Below are positions 44,501-56,971 of a stretch of 64,000 nucleotides of DNA, in pieces; the first letter of the stretch is position 1; each line of letters opens with the position of its first letter. The stretch lies in contig CM028379.1 in assembly GCA_013146195.2 (NCBI GenBank), forward strand, positions 93,043,401-93,107,400, given 5' to 3'. A model generated the notes under the pieces. The model was not told the origin of the DNA. It was given only the letters and a program-made list of their open reading frames with translations, and did not search any database. A program made the position numbers and the translations under genes. Origin of the DNA: Codonopsis lanceolata. Taxonomy: Eukaryota; Streptophyta; Magnoliopsida; Asterales; Campanulaceae.

Positions 44501-47500
44501 TTTACATTTTTGAAAGTCTCAAAGGCTTCTGTATTTGAGCTTTAACACATTTGGGGTGGATGTAATCATGCTTTCCAAATAAAATGAAAATGGAATTGGT
44601 GTGCTGGAATGAAAGCCTCTAAGTCAGAAACAGTTGTGTCTTGGTTGGCTTCTTTTCGGCTGTTGAAGTGGGAGTTCCAATGGATTTGTAGGTGCACAAG
44701 TGGTATAGAGATCTATTTGTTGCATCCATGATATAAGCTCATAGGACTCTTAGTTTAGCATGGAACAGAATATTTTCAAGACCTTAGGGGAGTTGCGAAA
44801 ACTAGAAAGTTGTGATACATGCTTTAAATGTAGTGCTAGCCAAATTATTGTACAGGAACCAGAAGGCCTTTTAGTATTTGTGTTAGTTCAATAAATTCGT
44901 GATGTCTATCTAATCATAATAAATAGTGATGTAAGAGACCCGCATGTCTGGCCTTCTCCTTATGCCTCCAGGCCCTCTAGTTTCTGTTTCTTGCGAAGTC
45001 ATCATAATAATCAGCTTAGTTGGTTCCATAGTTGCTGGCGTTGTGCCCTTTAAGCAGTTATGCCTTTCTTCAAGTGCGCATAATTTGTTAATTTTCACAC
45101 GAGAGACAGTGGTTGTTTGGAAGGAATTAGCTGGGCTCTGAAGAAGTCATTTGTCATTACATGGGAGGTATGGGTTGTCAGAACAGAAGCAAATTATCTT
45201 TTGTCATTTTGCATGTGTGTGGCCACATATTTCTATGTTCAGTGTACATCCTTATCATTTGGGTTCAAGAATTGTAAGGTTGCTTTACTAATATTCAGTT
45301 TCTTCTTAATACTTTTTTTTTTTGATAAATATGATTTGCTCTTATACTTTCCTTTTACTGTCGTCTTCTTTACCAGTTATAGATGTTAGAAATATGTTAA
45401 AAGTCATATGACATTGATTTTGGTGACACCATTTGCAAGTGCTGTTGTCATTGAGAGCTCACAGTTTCTACCTTGTATGAATCTTGATCTGTAAATTTGA
45501 AAAGTATTTTGGGACCCATTTAGCTATTAGTTTTTAACTTTTTATGTTACAATACCCTTCTTTTGATTCTCATGTATGTGTAGGAAAAAAAAAGGAACTA
45601 TGTTCTCTTGAAGGGTGTTGGTTGATGGGTAAATTCTTTTATAACCTTCAACTTTCTTATCTCATTTCAGGTGGACTTGGATGCATTTGCAATGTTACAT
45701 ATGAATCAACTTGCAGGTTTTCTCAGGATGAAACTCTCCAGTCTAGTTTTGCACTAGTTTTACGATCCCTCATACTAATTTATGTTTGATATTTACTATT
45801 TATTGGTCTGATGTCACCAAGTAGAGTTGCAATTATTTTTGAAAGTTTTGGGGGGATATAATTGTCTTGCTATTTCAAGGACTCTTATTGCAAATAGAAA
45901 TCTTTAAAAAACGGAAGAAATAGTTTTCCTTCTTTTTCTGAAAACCTTGTAAAGTTAGTCAAATATCTAAGCCATCATCCCCCCCACCCCCCTAAAAAAG
46001 GAAGAAGATAATAAAATAACACAGTTAAGTGAAATATAATAATAACTAATAGATAAAGAAAAAAGAAAAATCTGAAATAAAGTAAAGGTAGCATGAGATT
46101 TATCATACCTCTTTGGTGCCTCTTGAGTGAATGAAATAGGGTGCATTCGTTCTCATGTAGCTTTATTTTACGGGAACACAAATAATATGATCATGATAAC
46201 TCTGGCATTTACTGCGTTGGTTTTTTTAGAATTTATTTATATCTCCAGGAAAATGCATTCCATTTTTTATATAACGTCTTGTTATGATTAGTATTTTAAC
46301 TTCTTGAGTTAATTTGTATGTTTACCTTTGAATGCAGAGTTCTCCTTGAACTTGCAATCCCATGTGAGAAACATGGTTTACGAGTCTTTGAAGGCTTCAC
46401 TGTTGGTTTTCATCCACGGTCATGGGAAGTTGTAAGAAATGCTGTTATTCTTCCACTATTTCACTGATGATTGAATTTTTTTGCATGTTCGCATAGTTTT
46501 GTATGATACACTCTGCTGTTATGGTTTGAAGGTTTACAATGGCATGACTCAGCTGGGATTTGAAAAGGCTAATGATAAATTCAGGTCAGGAAGTGTATTG
46601 ATGCTTTTTCGAGTTATTTCCTCTCCGTATAAGCTTACACTTACCATCTGTAATGACTTCAGAGTCATTTCTATACAATCTTTGTCATTGTACAGAGTTA
46701 ATGCATTCAGTTACTTAAAAACATTAACTGTTTATATTGATCCCATTATTTTCCCCAAGTCATCGTGGTAGTTTTACTGTTGGTGTATTGCAGCTTTAAA
46801 ACTGAACATACTCATGTAGCGCTTTACATGACTGCAATCGCTTCTCTTTCAGGTTTAGTGAGTCAACCAATTGTTAAGGTAGTTGTCGTCACTCTATATA
46901 TGTATTCTGTATCTTTTAATTGAATTCTTATTAATGTCACATCCTGTTATCTTTTTAATCCAGGTTTTGCCGGAGCATGGTTTAGCAGTTAAATTGTCGG
47001 GATCAGGATCAACTGGGAGCCCACCAACCACTTTGTCACCCGCAATGTTGACTGTGGATTGGAGATGTATGACTACCATTTCTTTTTATGTATACATATT
47101 TATTCAAAATATTGATCCGTTGAAAACTGAACTAAAAATTTCAGGTGAGAAGGCCCGTGATACACCATATGAAGTTCAAGTTGCTATTCCAGTACAGGGG
47201 TATGAGCCCATCCAGTTTACCCTCACAAAGACGTGTGGTAAGTATCATATGCCTGCCTCTTAAAGAAAAAGGTATGAAAGATACTCACAAACAAAAAGAA
47301 GCTTCTGTTGAGATGCTTTCAGTTAATCCAATGATTTCCCTTTCTCAATCTTCGGCTAAGAGAGCATGAGCATGCATATCAAGATGATCTTAAAATTCAC
47401 ACATGAAAAGATAGACTGCCTTATTTAAAGCTCAGATTCTTAGGATCAAATCACCGTGCTTAAAGCTTAAGCATTTAGCAAAGGTGCAACTCTATTTCCT

Positions 47501-49632
47501 TGCTAACATATTTAGCCCAGACAATGGCTTCAACTTGAAGTAGACTGTAGACCTCCTGGCTGTGTCAACTTGGTCGCATTGCCTGCTAAAACTCAACCTT
47601 CCACAGCCTCGGTCGACTAGGCCACGCCCTGTGTGTCCGGACTTTTCCCCTGGCTTGCGCCCTAGGCAAGATTCAGACATCTCAAAATAGAAGCCCAAGT
47701 ATCTCCCACCCAACATTTCCAGGAATCAAACCATGACCTGCCGTGATATCGAATCTGCCGATGAAAATTGTATGACTTAGTATAGGTGCAACTTTATATC
47801 CTCATACACATTTTTAGTCCAGGCAATTTCGCAATTCGATGCATGTTCAGAAGTCTATACCCCCTGGCCGGCGCCAAGCATGACCTATGCGAACTCAACC
47901 ACAACAGTTTCCATTGACTTGACACCTTGGATGGACCTGGCCTCCGCTGACTTAGCCCCACCTGGTTTGCTTTGACTCACCCGTGGTATGTGCCCACAGG
48001 CCACAGCAAGATGCCGACTTATTAAAAAGAGGCCCAACACATTCTCCAATAGTGCTTGGTATACCGACACTTCAAGAAAGAACGACTAGGAGAATTAGCT
48101 ATATTTAGTTGACGCGAACGATGACTGAACATTAGAAATCTGTCAAAGAAACAAAGAATGAGATTGGATGACCATTGATCTTGCATGGTATGCCTCTAAT
48201 TGATGCTTTGTTTTCTAAGTGGTTACTTCCATTCATTTGAATTTGGCAGAATATAGACAAGATGAAGAGGAAAATGCTGGTAGAGGATGGGCGGTATTTG
48301 GAGTGTTGTCTTGCATGTATGTCGAATTTTCTTTTATTTTCCACCTCAAATATCTTGATTTGGTTAAGATATTCATTAGGCAGGCATATGCATAGCACAG
48401 AATTTACATTGTGCTCATCAGTTGCTTGTTTGGTGTAATTTGCCAATTCTATGCGTGCTTAATTTTGTGCTTTGATCATATAAGAGAAATATTAAATACA
48501 TGTCATGCCAGTTCATGGCTGCACTTTTTGTATGCCTCATTGGTATGTGATAGATCACTTTGGTTATTTCTGGTTCTGCGTGGACTATTGGATTTCTTGA
48601 CATAATGGCGTGGTGCAGCTTCATTGTCATCTCAACACTTCTTTGTTGTGGTGGGTTTGTTTACAAGAGTAGAGTACAAAACCAGGTAACCTGCTCGTTG
48701 ATTTCTTTTTTTCCTTTCTTCTTTTTGTTTGACATGCATTTCTATTTTCACACAGTTTTCTAATCTATTGTTGCTACCTGCAGCACGGGCTTGATGCATT
48801 GCCAGGCATGACCATTTTATCTGCATGTTTGGAAACTGTAAGTGAAGTTTACAAGTAGTATTTATATGGAATTTTGCAATTCCTTGGGCTCTTGTATGTG
48901 AGCTTAAGGTTAAAATAGTTCACTCAAGTTGATTATTAGTTGGTTTTGAAGAGCATATAGGAGTCTGCTTAGTAGGCCAACCTGGTGGACCTTTAAAAGT
49001 AAATATTACATGTCAAACAACCATGAAGTATAGCCCAGATGGCAAAGCCGTAGCTCAAACATGCTGAATGAATTTCTTTATTTAGAAAGCTTTAATAACT
49101 TTGTCCTCTGGCTTCGGCTTGATAGCAGTTGCTAATTCGTAGTATTATAAATATCTAACCACCCCACTGAAGGAATTCGGTCAATGCTAGTGGCTTACAT
49201 GTTGGAAGGTGCCATGAAAGAGGGAGGAGCAGTTAGAGATAGTTGGTCTTGTTTTCTCATATGTACCAAAAATAAATAAATGAATAATTTATAACATCAA
49301 GGAGATTTTGAATTTTCGGTCAAGTGTGTTGAGCTGGAGTGTAACATCCTTCTTTGTTTCTGAGCTGTCTATATAGAAGAGCTCTCCAAGAGGGTCGGTA
49401 GGCTTGTTGTTCCTGATTTTGACCTAAAGTATTTTACTCCAGAGCAGTCTTAACATTGTGCTCTTTTTTGAATGAAAATAACATATAATAGGTGAGTGGA
49501 GGAGGAGGGCAAAGCTATACTCGACCAGAAGACCTTAATAATCCTTTTCCAAATCAAGCCTCGTGGTCTCGTCAGCCTGCAGCTCCTCAAGGAGCATCAA
49601 GAACAACTGAAAGAAGATACGGATCAATATGA
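41593..49632 (+). CDS. Type I membrane protein, Atg27/MRH-like lumenal region, 405 aa
   Basis: Sixteen coding exons: 41593-41659, 41819-41928, 42358-42411, 43606-43680, 43934-43999, 44147-44189, 45671-45716, 46338-46431, 46532-46584, 46794-46878, 46964-47066, 47145-47237, 48250-48316, 48619-48685, 48784-48837, 49492-49632. All borders are GT..AG and in phase. An N-terminal hydrophobic signal (about 12-24) precedes a long lumenal part with paired cysteines (CGDCPNGQC at 129-137, GCICNVTYESTC at 142-153; the NVT is a potential N-glycosylation site). One transmembrane helix spans 310-333 (WAVFGVLSCIFIVISTLLCC..). A 72-residue cytosolic tail ends YGSI, a YxxPhi sorting signal. The architecture resembles Atg27/mannose-6-phosphate-receptor-type cargo receptors of the Golgi-endosome system; assignment by layout only, function unproven. 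No damage seen. Confidence 0.88.
42664..42740. mobile_element. Miniature Stowaway-like hairpin (77 bp)
   Basis: Flanked by TA (42662-42663 and 42741-42742). Nearly the whole element is one inverted repeat: CTCCCTCCATCTCAAAATGA.. against its complement, with a loop of about 25 bases. It lies in intron 3 of the membrane-protein gene. Confidence 0.8.
42896..43144. mobile_element. Stowaway-like MITE (~249 bp)
   Basis: Left end CACTCCTTTCGTTCTTAAAA, right end the complement of CACTCCCTTCCCTTCGTTCC, with the inner words AAAAAAGAGTC and GACTCTTTTTT paired. It is a typical non-coding MITE. The TSD is unclear. It lies in intron 3 of the membrane-protein gene. Confidence 0.65.
47480..48105. repeat. 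Two diverged copies of a ~300-bp repeat in intron 12
   Basis: GGTGCAACTCTATTTCCTTG.. at about 47484 recurs in changed form as GGTGCAACTTTATATCCTCA.. at about 47785, each followed by TTTAG(C/T)CCAG(A/G)CAAT and a GC-rich CCTGGC block. It is GC-richer than the surrounding intron and looks like inserted sequence of unknown class. No coding sequence. Confidence 0.45.
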
Positions 49633-50049
49633 AGATGACGAAAATGTCAAGTCTTCAACATTTTTTTGTATTTTAGGAGCTTATATGTTTCGACTGTCAA
49701 CTCGATGAAACACAAATGAGACGGATTTTGCTCCTCCTAGCACAACTGCACTCTGGCAATTAGGTGCTAGATGAGTTTTAGGGCATTTATTCTCTCTTGG
49801 TTCCTTCGGGGCAAACATTCAGAAGTTTTTCTTGGCTAGGCCTTAGATTTATAGCAGGTTTTTATTTGTACCACAGCTAGTGTCATGCAAAAACTTGATA
49901 AATTAATTTATCTGAAGGTTCAGATGTTACGATATCATGTAGTCATGTATTATGTTACTGAAAGAAAAGTGCACATAAAAAGAGCTACTCTTCCCTTTTG
50001 TTTGAGACTTTAAGCGCCTAAATGAAATAAATGAAATAGGCAAAAACTT

Positions 50050-50172
50050 AGGTAAGACGGTTTACAGATATTTTTTGTAAGACGGATCATCATTACCCGA
50101 CCCACCGTGTGTTGGTGGGTTGAGCTGGGAGATAGTAGAGCTCCGTCTTACAGATAAAGATCCGTATTACAG
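50050..50172. mobile_element. MITE-like element with GTAAGACGG inverted repeats
   Basis: GGTAAGACGGTTTACAGATA and TTGTAAGACGG at the left are matched by CCGTCTTACAGATAAAGATC and CCGTATTACAGG, in opposite orientation, at the right. A GACCCACC/GGTGGGTT inverted pair lies in the centre. It is non-coding and the exact ends are uncertain. Confidence 0.55.
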
Positions 50173-50385
50173 GAGACTTGCATAATGAAATATACTTGTT
50201 TGATCAATATTTCCACTTTTCTTAATATTCACTGCACTCTTTGTTTTATAGGTTCTTGTTTCACTCAGTTTCTGATTATTACTGGCCATATCTATAAGCT
50301 TACTGTATTTTCTTCCCGAATGCTGAAACACAGTTACTCTCGGACAAACTCATACATGATTTCTCCATAGGATGTGAGTGAAGCC

Positions 50386-50638
50386 CAAGTCGAGCTTCAA
50401 CAAGCCGAGCTTAAGCCAGCTCGGTTATTAAACAATAAACAACCCTAGTAGTACATGTTACCTATTTAGGGCTTGAGCACCAAATCAAGCATTATGACCA
50501 TTCGGGAACAAAATACAGTAAGCTTGATCAATGGTTGATTTTGTGCTCATGTCCTAAAATAGGCAACATGTACTACTAGGGTTGTTTATTATTTAATAAC
50601 CGAGCTGGCTTGAGCTCGGCTTGTTGAAGCTCGACTTG
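50386..50638. repeat. Near-perfect foldback, ~110-bp arms
   Basis: The left arm starts CAAGTCGAGCTTCAACAAGC and the right arm ends with its complement. The arms run 50386 to about 50498 and about 50527 to 50638, with only a handful of mismatches and a ~30-base spacer. It contains CCTAGTAGTACATGTT in both arms. A transcript would form a long hairpin. Surrounding sequence is related to the hAT-like element at 20169, so it is probably a transposon derivative. Confidence 0.85.
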
Positions 50639-51119
50639 ACTCGTGTTGGGTACTAGTTGAGCTTGAGTATGCTTTTAGACTCAAAACTATAAACAAGTCT
50701 AGCTTTGATTGGCTCAAATAATTTGACTTGAGCCTAGGAACATGTGAGCTCTATTCATGATTCCAGCTCGGCTTGGTTCATACAAGCTGAGTAATTACAT
50801 AATATGTCTGTCCATAACTCTATATTCATATATACTTATATGTATGTACATACATATATTTATATATTCCATATGTTCCGGACAAAAAAATTGTTATATT
50901 ATTTTGAGATGATTCACTTTAAGAGTTAACTTTAAAAAATTATGCTTACAATTTTTATAATATTTCATCTTTACCTTCACTTATGTTGTTAACACATTGT
51001 TTGTACTTACGTATTTTTGTAATTATGAGTAGCTCCAATGACATTAATATATCATTTTATAATTAAAATTTTCAAATAAAGACTGTTTGGGTGGAGCGGA
51101 GGGAGGCTTGAATACATCT

Positions 51120-52159
51120 CTATCTTAGTCTCAGTCACAATTGGTGTATGTGATCTTTGGGGTCCCTACAAACATAATACCTACAATAATTACAACTCCT
51201 TGACTATTGTGGAGGATAAATCCAGAACTAATTGGACTTTTTTATTGAAATCCAAGTCTTAAGTGTGTTCTTACTTAACCAATTTCTTCACCTTTGTTAA
51301 AACCCAATACAATGTAGGTATTAAAGAAATGAGGTCAGATAATGACATTGAATTCTTTAATGAATATGTAACTCCCCTTTTGGATTCTCTTGGGATTGCT
51401 TATCAAGGTTCCTGTGTTGCTACACCTCAGTAGAATGGTAGAGTAGAGAGGAAGCACATGCATCTTCTTGAATTAGCCAGAGCCCTTACCAAACTTCTAA
51501 TTTCTTTTTTGGGGGATTGCTTGTTGACTGTCACCTATCTTATTAACAGATTGCTCAACTCCATTCTTTAGTTCAAAACCCCTTATGAAGTCCTTCTTGG
51601 TCACAAACTTGTTCAATCTCATCTTAGAGTTTTTGGTTGTTTGTGTTTTGCATACACACTCGGTCAAAACAGAGGACAAATTTGGACCTATTGCTAGAAA
51701 GTGCATCTTTCTTGGCTATCCTTTTGGCAAGAAAGCATATAAGCTATATGATATTCGGTCTAAGCAAGTCTTCTACAGTAGAGATGATGTTGTCTTCCAT
51801 GAATCCCATTTTCCCTATTCTTCCATTCTATCCACTCCTAATCCTATTTCCCACACAACTAGTCTTGCAACTTTAGATGAAGATTTTTATCCTCATGTGT
51901 CTCTCTCATCTCCTACTGTATCTCCTATACCTTCTTCTGCTAATTCCCTACACAACCTTCATCCTCCTCTGCAGTACCTCCTCATGTCACTACTAGACCT
52001 ACCAAGCCAGACACATTCCTTTCAAGTTTAAAGATTATATTGGCCTTCCATTCACTGTTCCAGTGTCCACTGCTTCATGTGATATCATGTATCCTCCTCA
52101 CTCTGTCCATAATGTTCTCTCATATAAACATCTTTCTCCTGCCTATCAGACTTTTATTG

Positions 52160-52214
<55 letters not shown>

Positions 52215-52616
52215 TTTTTGAGCCTAAATCCTACCATCAGGCAGTTCAATTTCCTAAAATTTCCTCACTGGTGTGAGGCAATGGCCAGTGGGTTAGAGGC
52301 TCTTGAGAGGAACAACACTTGGGTTTTGGAGACATTACCTGCAGGCAAAAAGGTTGTTGGCTGTAAGTGGATTTTTAAGGTGAAGTATAAGGCTTATGGT
52401 ACTGTTGACAAGCACAAGGCCATGTTGGTTGCAAAGGGATTTACACAAACTGAGGGCCTAGATTACTTTGAGACTTTTACCCCAGTAGACAAAATGACTA
52501 TTGTTAGAGTTCTATTAGCTGTTGTTGCAACTATGCATAATTGGCCTCTTCACCAAATGGATGTCTCTAATGCATTCTTTCATGGTGAATTGGAAGAGGA
52601 AGTCTTTATGACTGTA
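51120..52616 (+). mobile_element. Copia fragment (integrase to early RT), truncated
   Basis: Reads LVYVDLWGPYK.. (first catalytic Asp of integrase), MRSDNDIEFFNE (second), NGRVERKH (catalytic Glu), FGPIARKCIFLGYPFGKKAY, then after a (TA)n run the RT start CKWIFKVKYKAYGTVDKHKA, ..LVAKGFTQTEGLDYFETFTP and HQMDVSNAFFHGELEEEVFM. It stops abruptly at 52616, where gypsy element A begins. Stops and frame changes are present. It belongs to a different copia group from the 31054 element, with longer serine/proline-rich linker between integrase and RT. Confidence 0.85.
52161..52211. repeat. (TA)n microsatellite inside the copia fragment
   Basis: About 51 bases of uninterrupted TA between the integrase and reverse-transcriptase parts; it probably replaces or interrupts linker coding sequence. 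Confidence 0.95.
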
Positions 52617-54408
52617 TGTAAACACCTCAATTTCGTACCCCTACGCTACAATGTCCTAAAAATATAATTTACGAATTAAATGGACGAACAAACGTTACTT
52701 CTGTTAGGTTTCAGGAAACCAGGACTTAACGGAAGATGATCAAGGATTCAGAGAGGTAGAAAGTGCAACAACAAAAATTGTAAAGAAAGAATAGGGAGCC
52801 GCGCCCTTGGACCATGGGAGCCGCTCCCTCCTCATTCTTTTTCCTCTTCAACGCAGTCATGCACACGTCGGGATTTTGAGGCCGACCTTCACTGAGAGCT
52901 TCGGTTGCCCGTCTGTCGGTTGCCTGTTTCCAAAAACTCCTATAAAAGGAGACCTCTGCCCCTCATTCTCAACATACCAAAATCATCTCCTTTCCTCTCT
53001 CTCGAAAGGCTGCTAAGAAGAAGTCCTAAGCCTTGCCCAAGCAAGTCCTCCTTTCTTGCTTCCAGCAAGCTGGCCTCCTCCTACCTAGCCTCCTGCCTTG
53101 CCAAGCCCAGCCAGGCCTTCAACCAAGAAGTCCTTGCCCCAGCAAGCCGAGCAATTAAAATCCAACACTATCGTTACGCTGTCGAAATTTTGCCAAAACC
53201 CACAACAACAACAACGCAGAAAAAAGATTTTCTCTCTCGAGAAGACATGAGAAGCACTCGTCAATCGCCTAAACCTAGGCATATCGAGTTCAAATACTAA
53301 CGCTTCAAGAGGTAAGTATCGACCTACTATTATGTTCCCCGCATTTATATTAAATTAAAATAGGTAAAATGTAGATGTTTACATTTTGTAGGATTGTAAA
53401 TATTTTATTATTTGCACATATTATTATAGTTAGTTTCATGTTTACATTTTTAGTATAGAAAAAATATTTTACTTTCTTTGTTCAAATTAACATTTCTTGT
53501 TTTAAAAATAGGGTTGTGTTGTTAGTATAATTCTATATCAATAGATTATAAAAATAGTTGTTATTATGCCTAAATAATGTTTAAAATAAATCTCCTTTAT
53601 TTTCATATATATATAATGTACACGTAAAATAAACACCTGTTTTTAGCAAACCCAAATTTTGAGACCGAAAAGGCGAGTTGGGTGCCTAACCTCTTCCCAA
53701 CTTGTAACTTAGCTCCCGAACCCACATTTTTGGTATTTTTGGTTTTTCTCTATTTACCTTAAAATCAAGGTTCTAAAAGTCACTAGGCGGGTGCCTAACG
53801 CCAGATTGGTGCCTAGCGTCTAGACGGGGCTGAGAAATTAAAGGATAACTACAATATTTTTTTATTTTTCTAATATAATTTAACCAACAAATATTAAAAC
53901 ATTCATATATAATAATATTAAATATCATCTAATAATCTAAAAATACTAAAAATATGATTATATTAATTTACAACATTAAAATTTTTAATCTAACAATTCA
54001 ATTTCATTAAATAAAGTGCAAATCCTAAGAAATATTGAGTCAAAGTTACGAATTATGTATTTGAATGAAAACAAGGGGAAAAAATAAATAGAAGACAAAG
54101 TTATAAGGCATAGTTTGAAAATATGGCTCAACAAAACCTAGCTCGTGCGACCTCCTATCAATCTTTCCATTTCTCATAGTGGTGTCAGACAACATGTCTA
54201 CCTTTGATACAATTCACATTTCCCAACCAACAACTCATACCATTTATTTTCCTCTTTCCTTGAGCCCACGTTAACAAGACATCCTATTCTAATCTATCTA
54301 TTATACTGGCCCTCCCAAAGACTGAACCCTCTCCCTTTTCTTTTCTTTTTTGATTTTGAAAGTGACTCAATCCGTCGCTTGAGCTACCCAGTGACGCAAG
54401 ACGATTTC

Positions 54409-56342
54409 TGTTGGAATATGCTTGTTGATAAGTAATTTATTTCCTTGCATATTCTGAATATTTTGATTTAATTGTTTCCATTATCGTGAGTCATAACAAG
54501 TGACTAAAAGGTCTGCGTACCGGTTAGTGTGGCAACTTGTTTGACATCACATAGGTCTTAGATTAGGTTTGTCCTGATCTAGTCCTAACTTCTTAATGAT
54601 GATTAACAGACTAGCAATTCATATGCACCAGCACCAGGAGACATACTAAAGCGTCAAAGGTCTTCAGAAGACTCGTCCCAGCAGACTTTTCATGAGCGCA
54701 AAAGAATACCTTGAAGATTTGCCACCACCAGACATGCTACGGTTTGATTGTTCATACCAACAATCCTCTCTTGCAGAAGACTCACTCCTCTGGATTAAAC
54801 ATCTCACCAGTAGACTTGGATCTGCACGTGTTACAAAGAGACAAGACTGCAGGAGATCAAAAAGAGACAAAATGTTCAAGCTTTGAAGCTTGACATCCGT
54901 GATACTACAAGATCTTCTCTCTCTCACGTGGTTTAGAAAAGTCAAAAGAACCTACTTTATTGGACAGACTACCTGACATTGCATTATGATTCAGACTTAC
55001 TTTTCAGAGACATATCATATAGTCTGACGGGCAACAGTTTCAGGATCTACAGGACAAAGTCTTTACCCAACAGTCAAAGATCCAACAAACAACATCTTTA
55101 TCCGACAGTCCTCAACAATGACATTATTTCAAACGGATAGAAAATCTATCATCATCTCTCAATGATCAAATAGACCCATGTCTATAAAAGAAATCCTTCT
55201 TCTTCTCCAAAAAAAAAAAAAAAAAAAAAGTGAATCGAAGACATTTGCAACAAGAATCTGTTCGACAAAGTTGTGAGATCTAGAAAGAGATCGTCTTCAC
55301 TAATGCATCTCAGATCTCTACAGAAGATTGCAGTGAGCGAATCCAGGCCTTAGCAAAACACTCTATGTGGATTGCTAAGAAGAAAAAGATTGGAGAAGAA
55401 GAGAGAGATCAGAAATTTCTATAGACAGAGATCGATGTCTTGGTCAAGAACCCAGTTCTTGATTTGAGTTTTTCATCCTTGTTCGAAGAACTCAGTCTCT
55501 AACAGAGCGTCAGGACTTTATTCCTAAAGTTAGAGGTCAAGCTCTTGGATCGATTTGAAGATAGATTTTCAGATGGTACCCACGGAAGATGAAGAGCTGT
55601 CTGTAAATATTGCATTCATATCTTCAGATTTATATTTCTATACAAATGCTGTTGATTGTGCAATAATCAATCATTATAGGAAGTCGAGTGCTCGACACTC
55701 AGTTGTTCAGATAATTTTTATCTGAATAACCCTTAAAATTGTCTTCTAATATCTTTTCCTCGTTGTCATCTCCTATTGCTCTCTTTACTTAAGAATTTGT
55801 CTATGAATAATTAAGTAAAGATTAAGACTTGAAATGACGAGGACAAAAACTTTACATAGAGAGTCTAGGTTGATGTATTATGTAATTTATCCTTGAATAA
55901 ATTCAGAAGTTCTTTCAAATGGTTTATCTTTTACTATTCAGCCTTTACCCATCTATGAGATTTTATAAATTGATTAATCCTTTGAAAATCTAATCTCTCA
56001 TGACTTCCTAAATATGCATTTGAAAGAAGGATTAAGTGTGCTGTTGTTCTGAACATATATTCGTGTACAGCCATTTAAGACTTGACTCTAAATCTAAACC
56101 TTACAATTTTCGCTGCTTAAACTCTTTAATCAGACTTTTGATTTACGTTCAGTTTGCCAGCAAAGTTCATTACTCTGCTAAGAGCAAGTCTGCTGTTCAG
56201 TACTACTAGCAGACATGCTCGCTGTGCAAACTGTCTATGCCTTTAAAATCTGCACTTTATGACTTTAAGTAGAAAAGTTTTTAATAGACATAATAGGCTA
56301 TTCACCCCCTCTAGCCTATTTGAGCATCAATGTGGACCAACA
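54409..56342 (+). mobile_element. Solo LTR (1934 bp), copia-like, inside the hAT element
   Basis: Starts TGTTGG and ends CCAACA, flanked by a perfect 5-bp TSD ATTTC (54404-54408 and 56343-56347). TATAAAAG at 55183-55190 followed by a pyrimidine-rich stretch and A20+ at 55208-55229 is a plausible promoter and leader on the plus strand. AGGCTATTCACCCCCTCTAG near the right end is typical of plant copia LTR ends. No gag or pol, so it is a recombinant solo LTR or terminal-repeat derivative. Confidence 0.82.
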
Positions 56343-56396
56343 ATTTCCATGCGCAAATTAATTCGAGAAAACGAAATACAGACTATAGACATCATC

Positions 56397-56429
56397 TCTT
56401 TCTTTCTCTCTCTCTCTCTCTCGCTCTCT
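56397..56429. repeat. (TC)n microsatellite
   Basis: Slightly interrupted TC run within the right part of the hAT element. Confidence 0.8.
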
Positions 56430-56873
56430 TTCATGGGTTAGATACTTAGATCTCTCCATGTACCGTTTCTCTCCATCATCGAAGCCCCATAATTGCCATC
56501 GTTGCCGTGGCCGTAAGTCCTCCCTTTCTTCCTTGTCTTTCCATCTCTTGCCCCTTCTTTTTGAGGTGTTTTACTGCCAGATGTCTAGGCAGCGTGCAGC
56601 GCCTAAGACGACTAGGCAACGCCTAACACGTCCAGACGACGATTTTTCTCACGGAAATTTTTTGGACAATTTGATGGAAATCGCGGCAGCGGGGAGGCTC
56701 CTAGCGCCTAGGTGGCCGCCAAGGCCGATTTTTAGAACAGTGCTTAAAATAAAGGTGGCGACTCTGTACATACATTTTAGAGCACAACGAGGCCAAACAC
56801 ATTCCACGTGTTTTAATGTTTTGAAACTACTCGTTTTCGCGTAACGAGGAGGGGTTGAAACGGGGTTCTTACA

Positions 56874-56893
56874 TTGGTGACTACGCTGGGGAA
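56874..56893 (+). other. Primer-binding-site-like sequence of gypsy A
   Basis: TTGGTGACTACGCTGGGGAA directly follows the CA end of the LTR. It is close to the TGGCGACTCCACTGGGGA sequence common in Ogre/Tat elements, where a host tRNA primes minus-strand synthesis. Confidence 0.65.
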
Positions 56894-56967
56894 TATTTTT
56901 TTTTTAAAAAAGGGCTAGACTCAATTTTTTTGGATTGCTAATCTGTTTACATATTTGGCATGCTTGT

Positions 56968-56971
<4 letters not shown>

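Larger units (their letters stand above)
49633..51119. other. 3' flank of the membrane-protein gene and spacer
   Basis: Presumed 3' UTR to about 49980. After that come a MITE-like element (50050-50172), a foldback (50386-50638), further AAGCTTGAGCTC-rich sequence to about 50790, and AT-rich spacer. No gene is supported. Confidence 0.5.
53766..56742. mobile_element. hAT-family non-autonomous element inserted in the gypsy A LTR
   Basis: Perfect 8-bp TSD CTTAAAAT at 53758-53765 and 56743-56750. Terminal inverted repeats: left CAAGGTTCTAAAAGTC, right (complement) CACTGTTCTAAAAATC, the CAGGGTTCTAAAA type of plant hAT elements. Subterminal CCTAGGCG/GCCTAACGCC motifs are on both sides. It contains a 1.9-kb solo LTR; without that and its TSD it is about 1.04 kb and non-coding, so it depended on a transposase elsewhere. 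Confidence 0.88.
52617..56873 (+). repeat. 5' LTR of gypsy A (1.27 kb net, split by a 2.98-kb insertion)
   Basis: TGTAAACACC at the left end and ..GGGTTCTTACA at the right end. TATAAAAGG at 52941-52949 is the likely promoter. GACCGAAAAGGCGAGTTGGG at about 53662 and AAAATAAAGGTGGCGACTCT at about 56746 match the LTR of element B at 60433 and 60553, proving that the two halves belong together. The insertion between them is 53766-56742. Confidence 0.82.

Noticed and set aside
45310..45340. A second minimal LINE-tip insertion (T-run plus GATAAAT)
   Set aside because: Flanking direct repeats (CTTAATACTTT and CTTATACTTT) are short and imperfect, so chance cannot be excluded.
47492..48070. Minus-strand frames of 74 and 61 codons in intron 12
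   Set aside because: Within GC-rich repeated insert; no recognisable protein and no splice signals.
49020..49070. SINE remnant with GATGGCAAAGCCGTAGCTC
   Set aside because: Only an A-box-like word is visible, without B box, tail or TSD.
56458..56844. 128-codon Arg/Pro-rich frame
   Set aside because: It spans the subterminal repeats and right end of the hAT element and continues into the gypsy LTR, so it is a chance frame.
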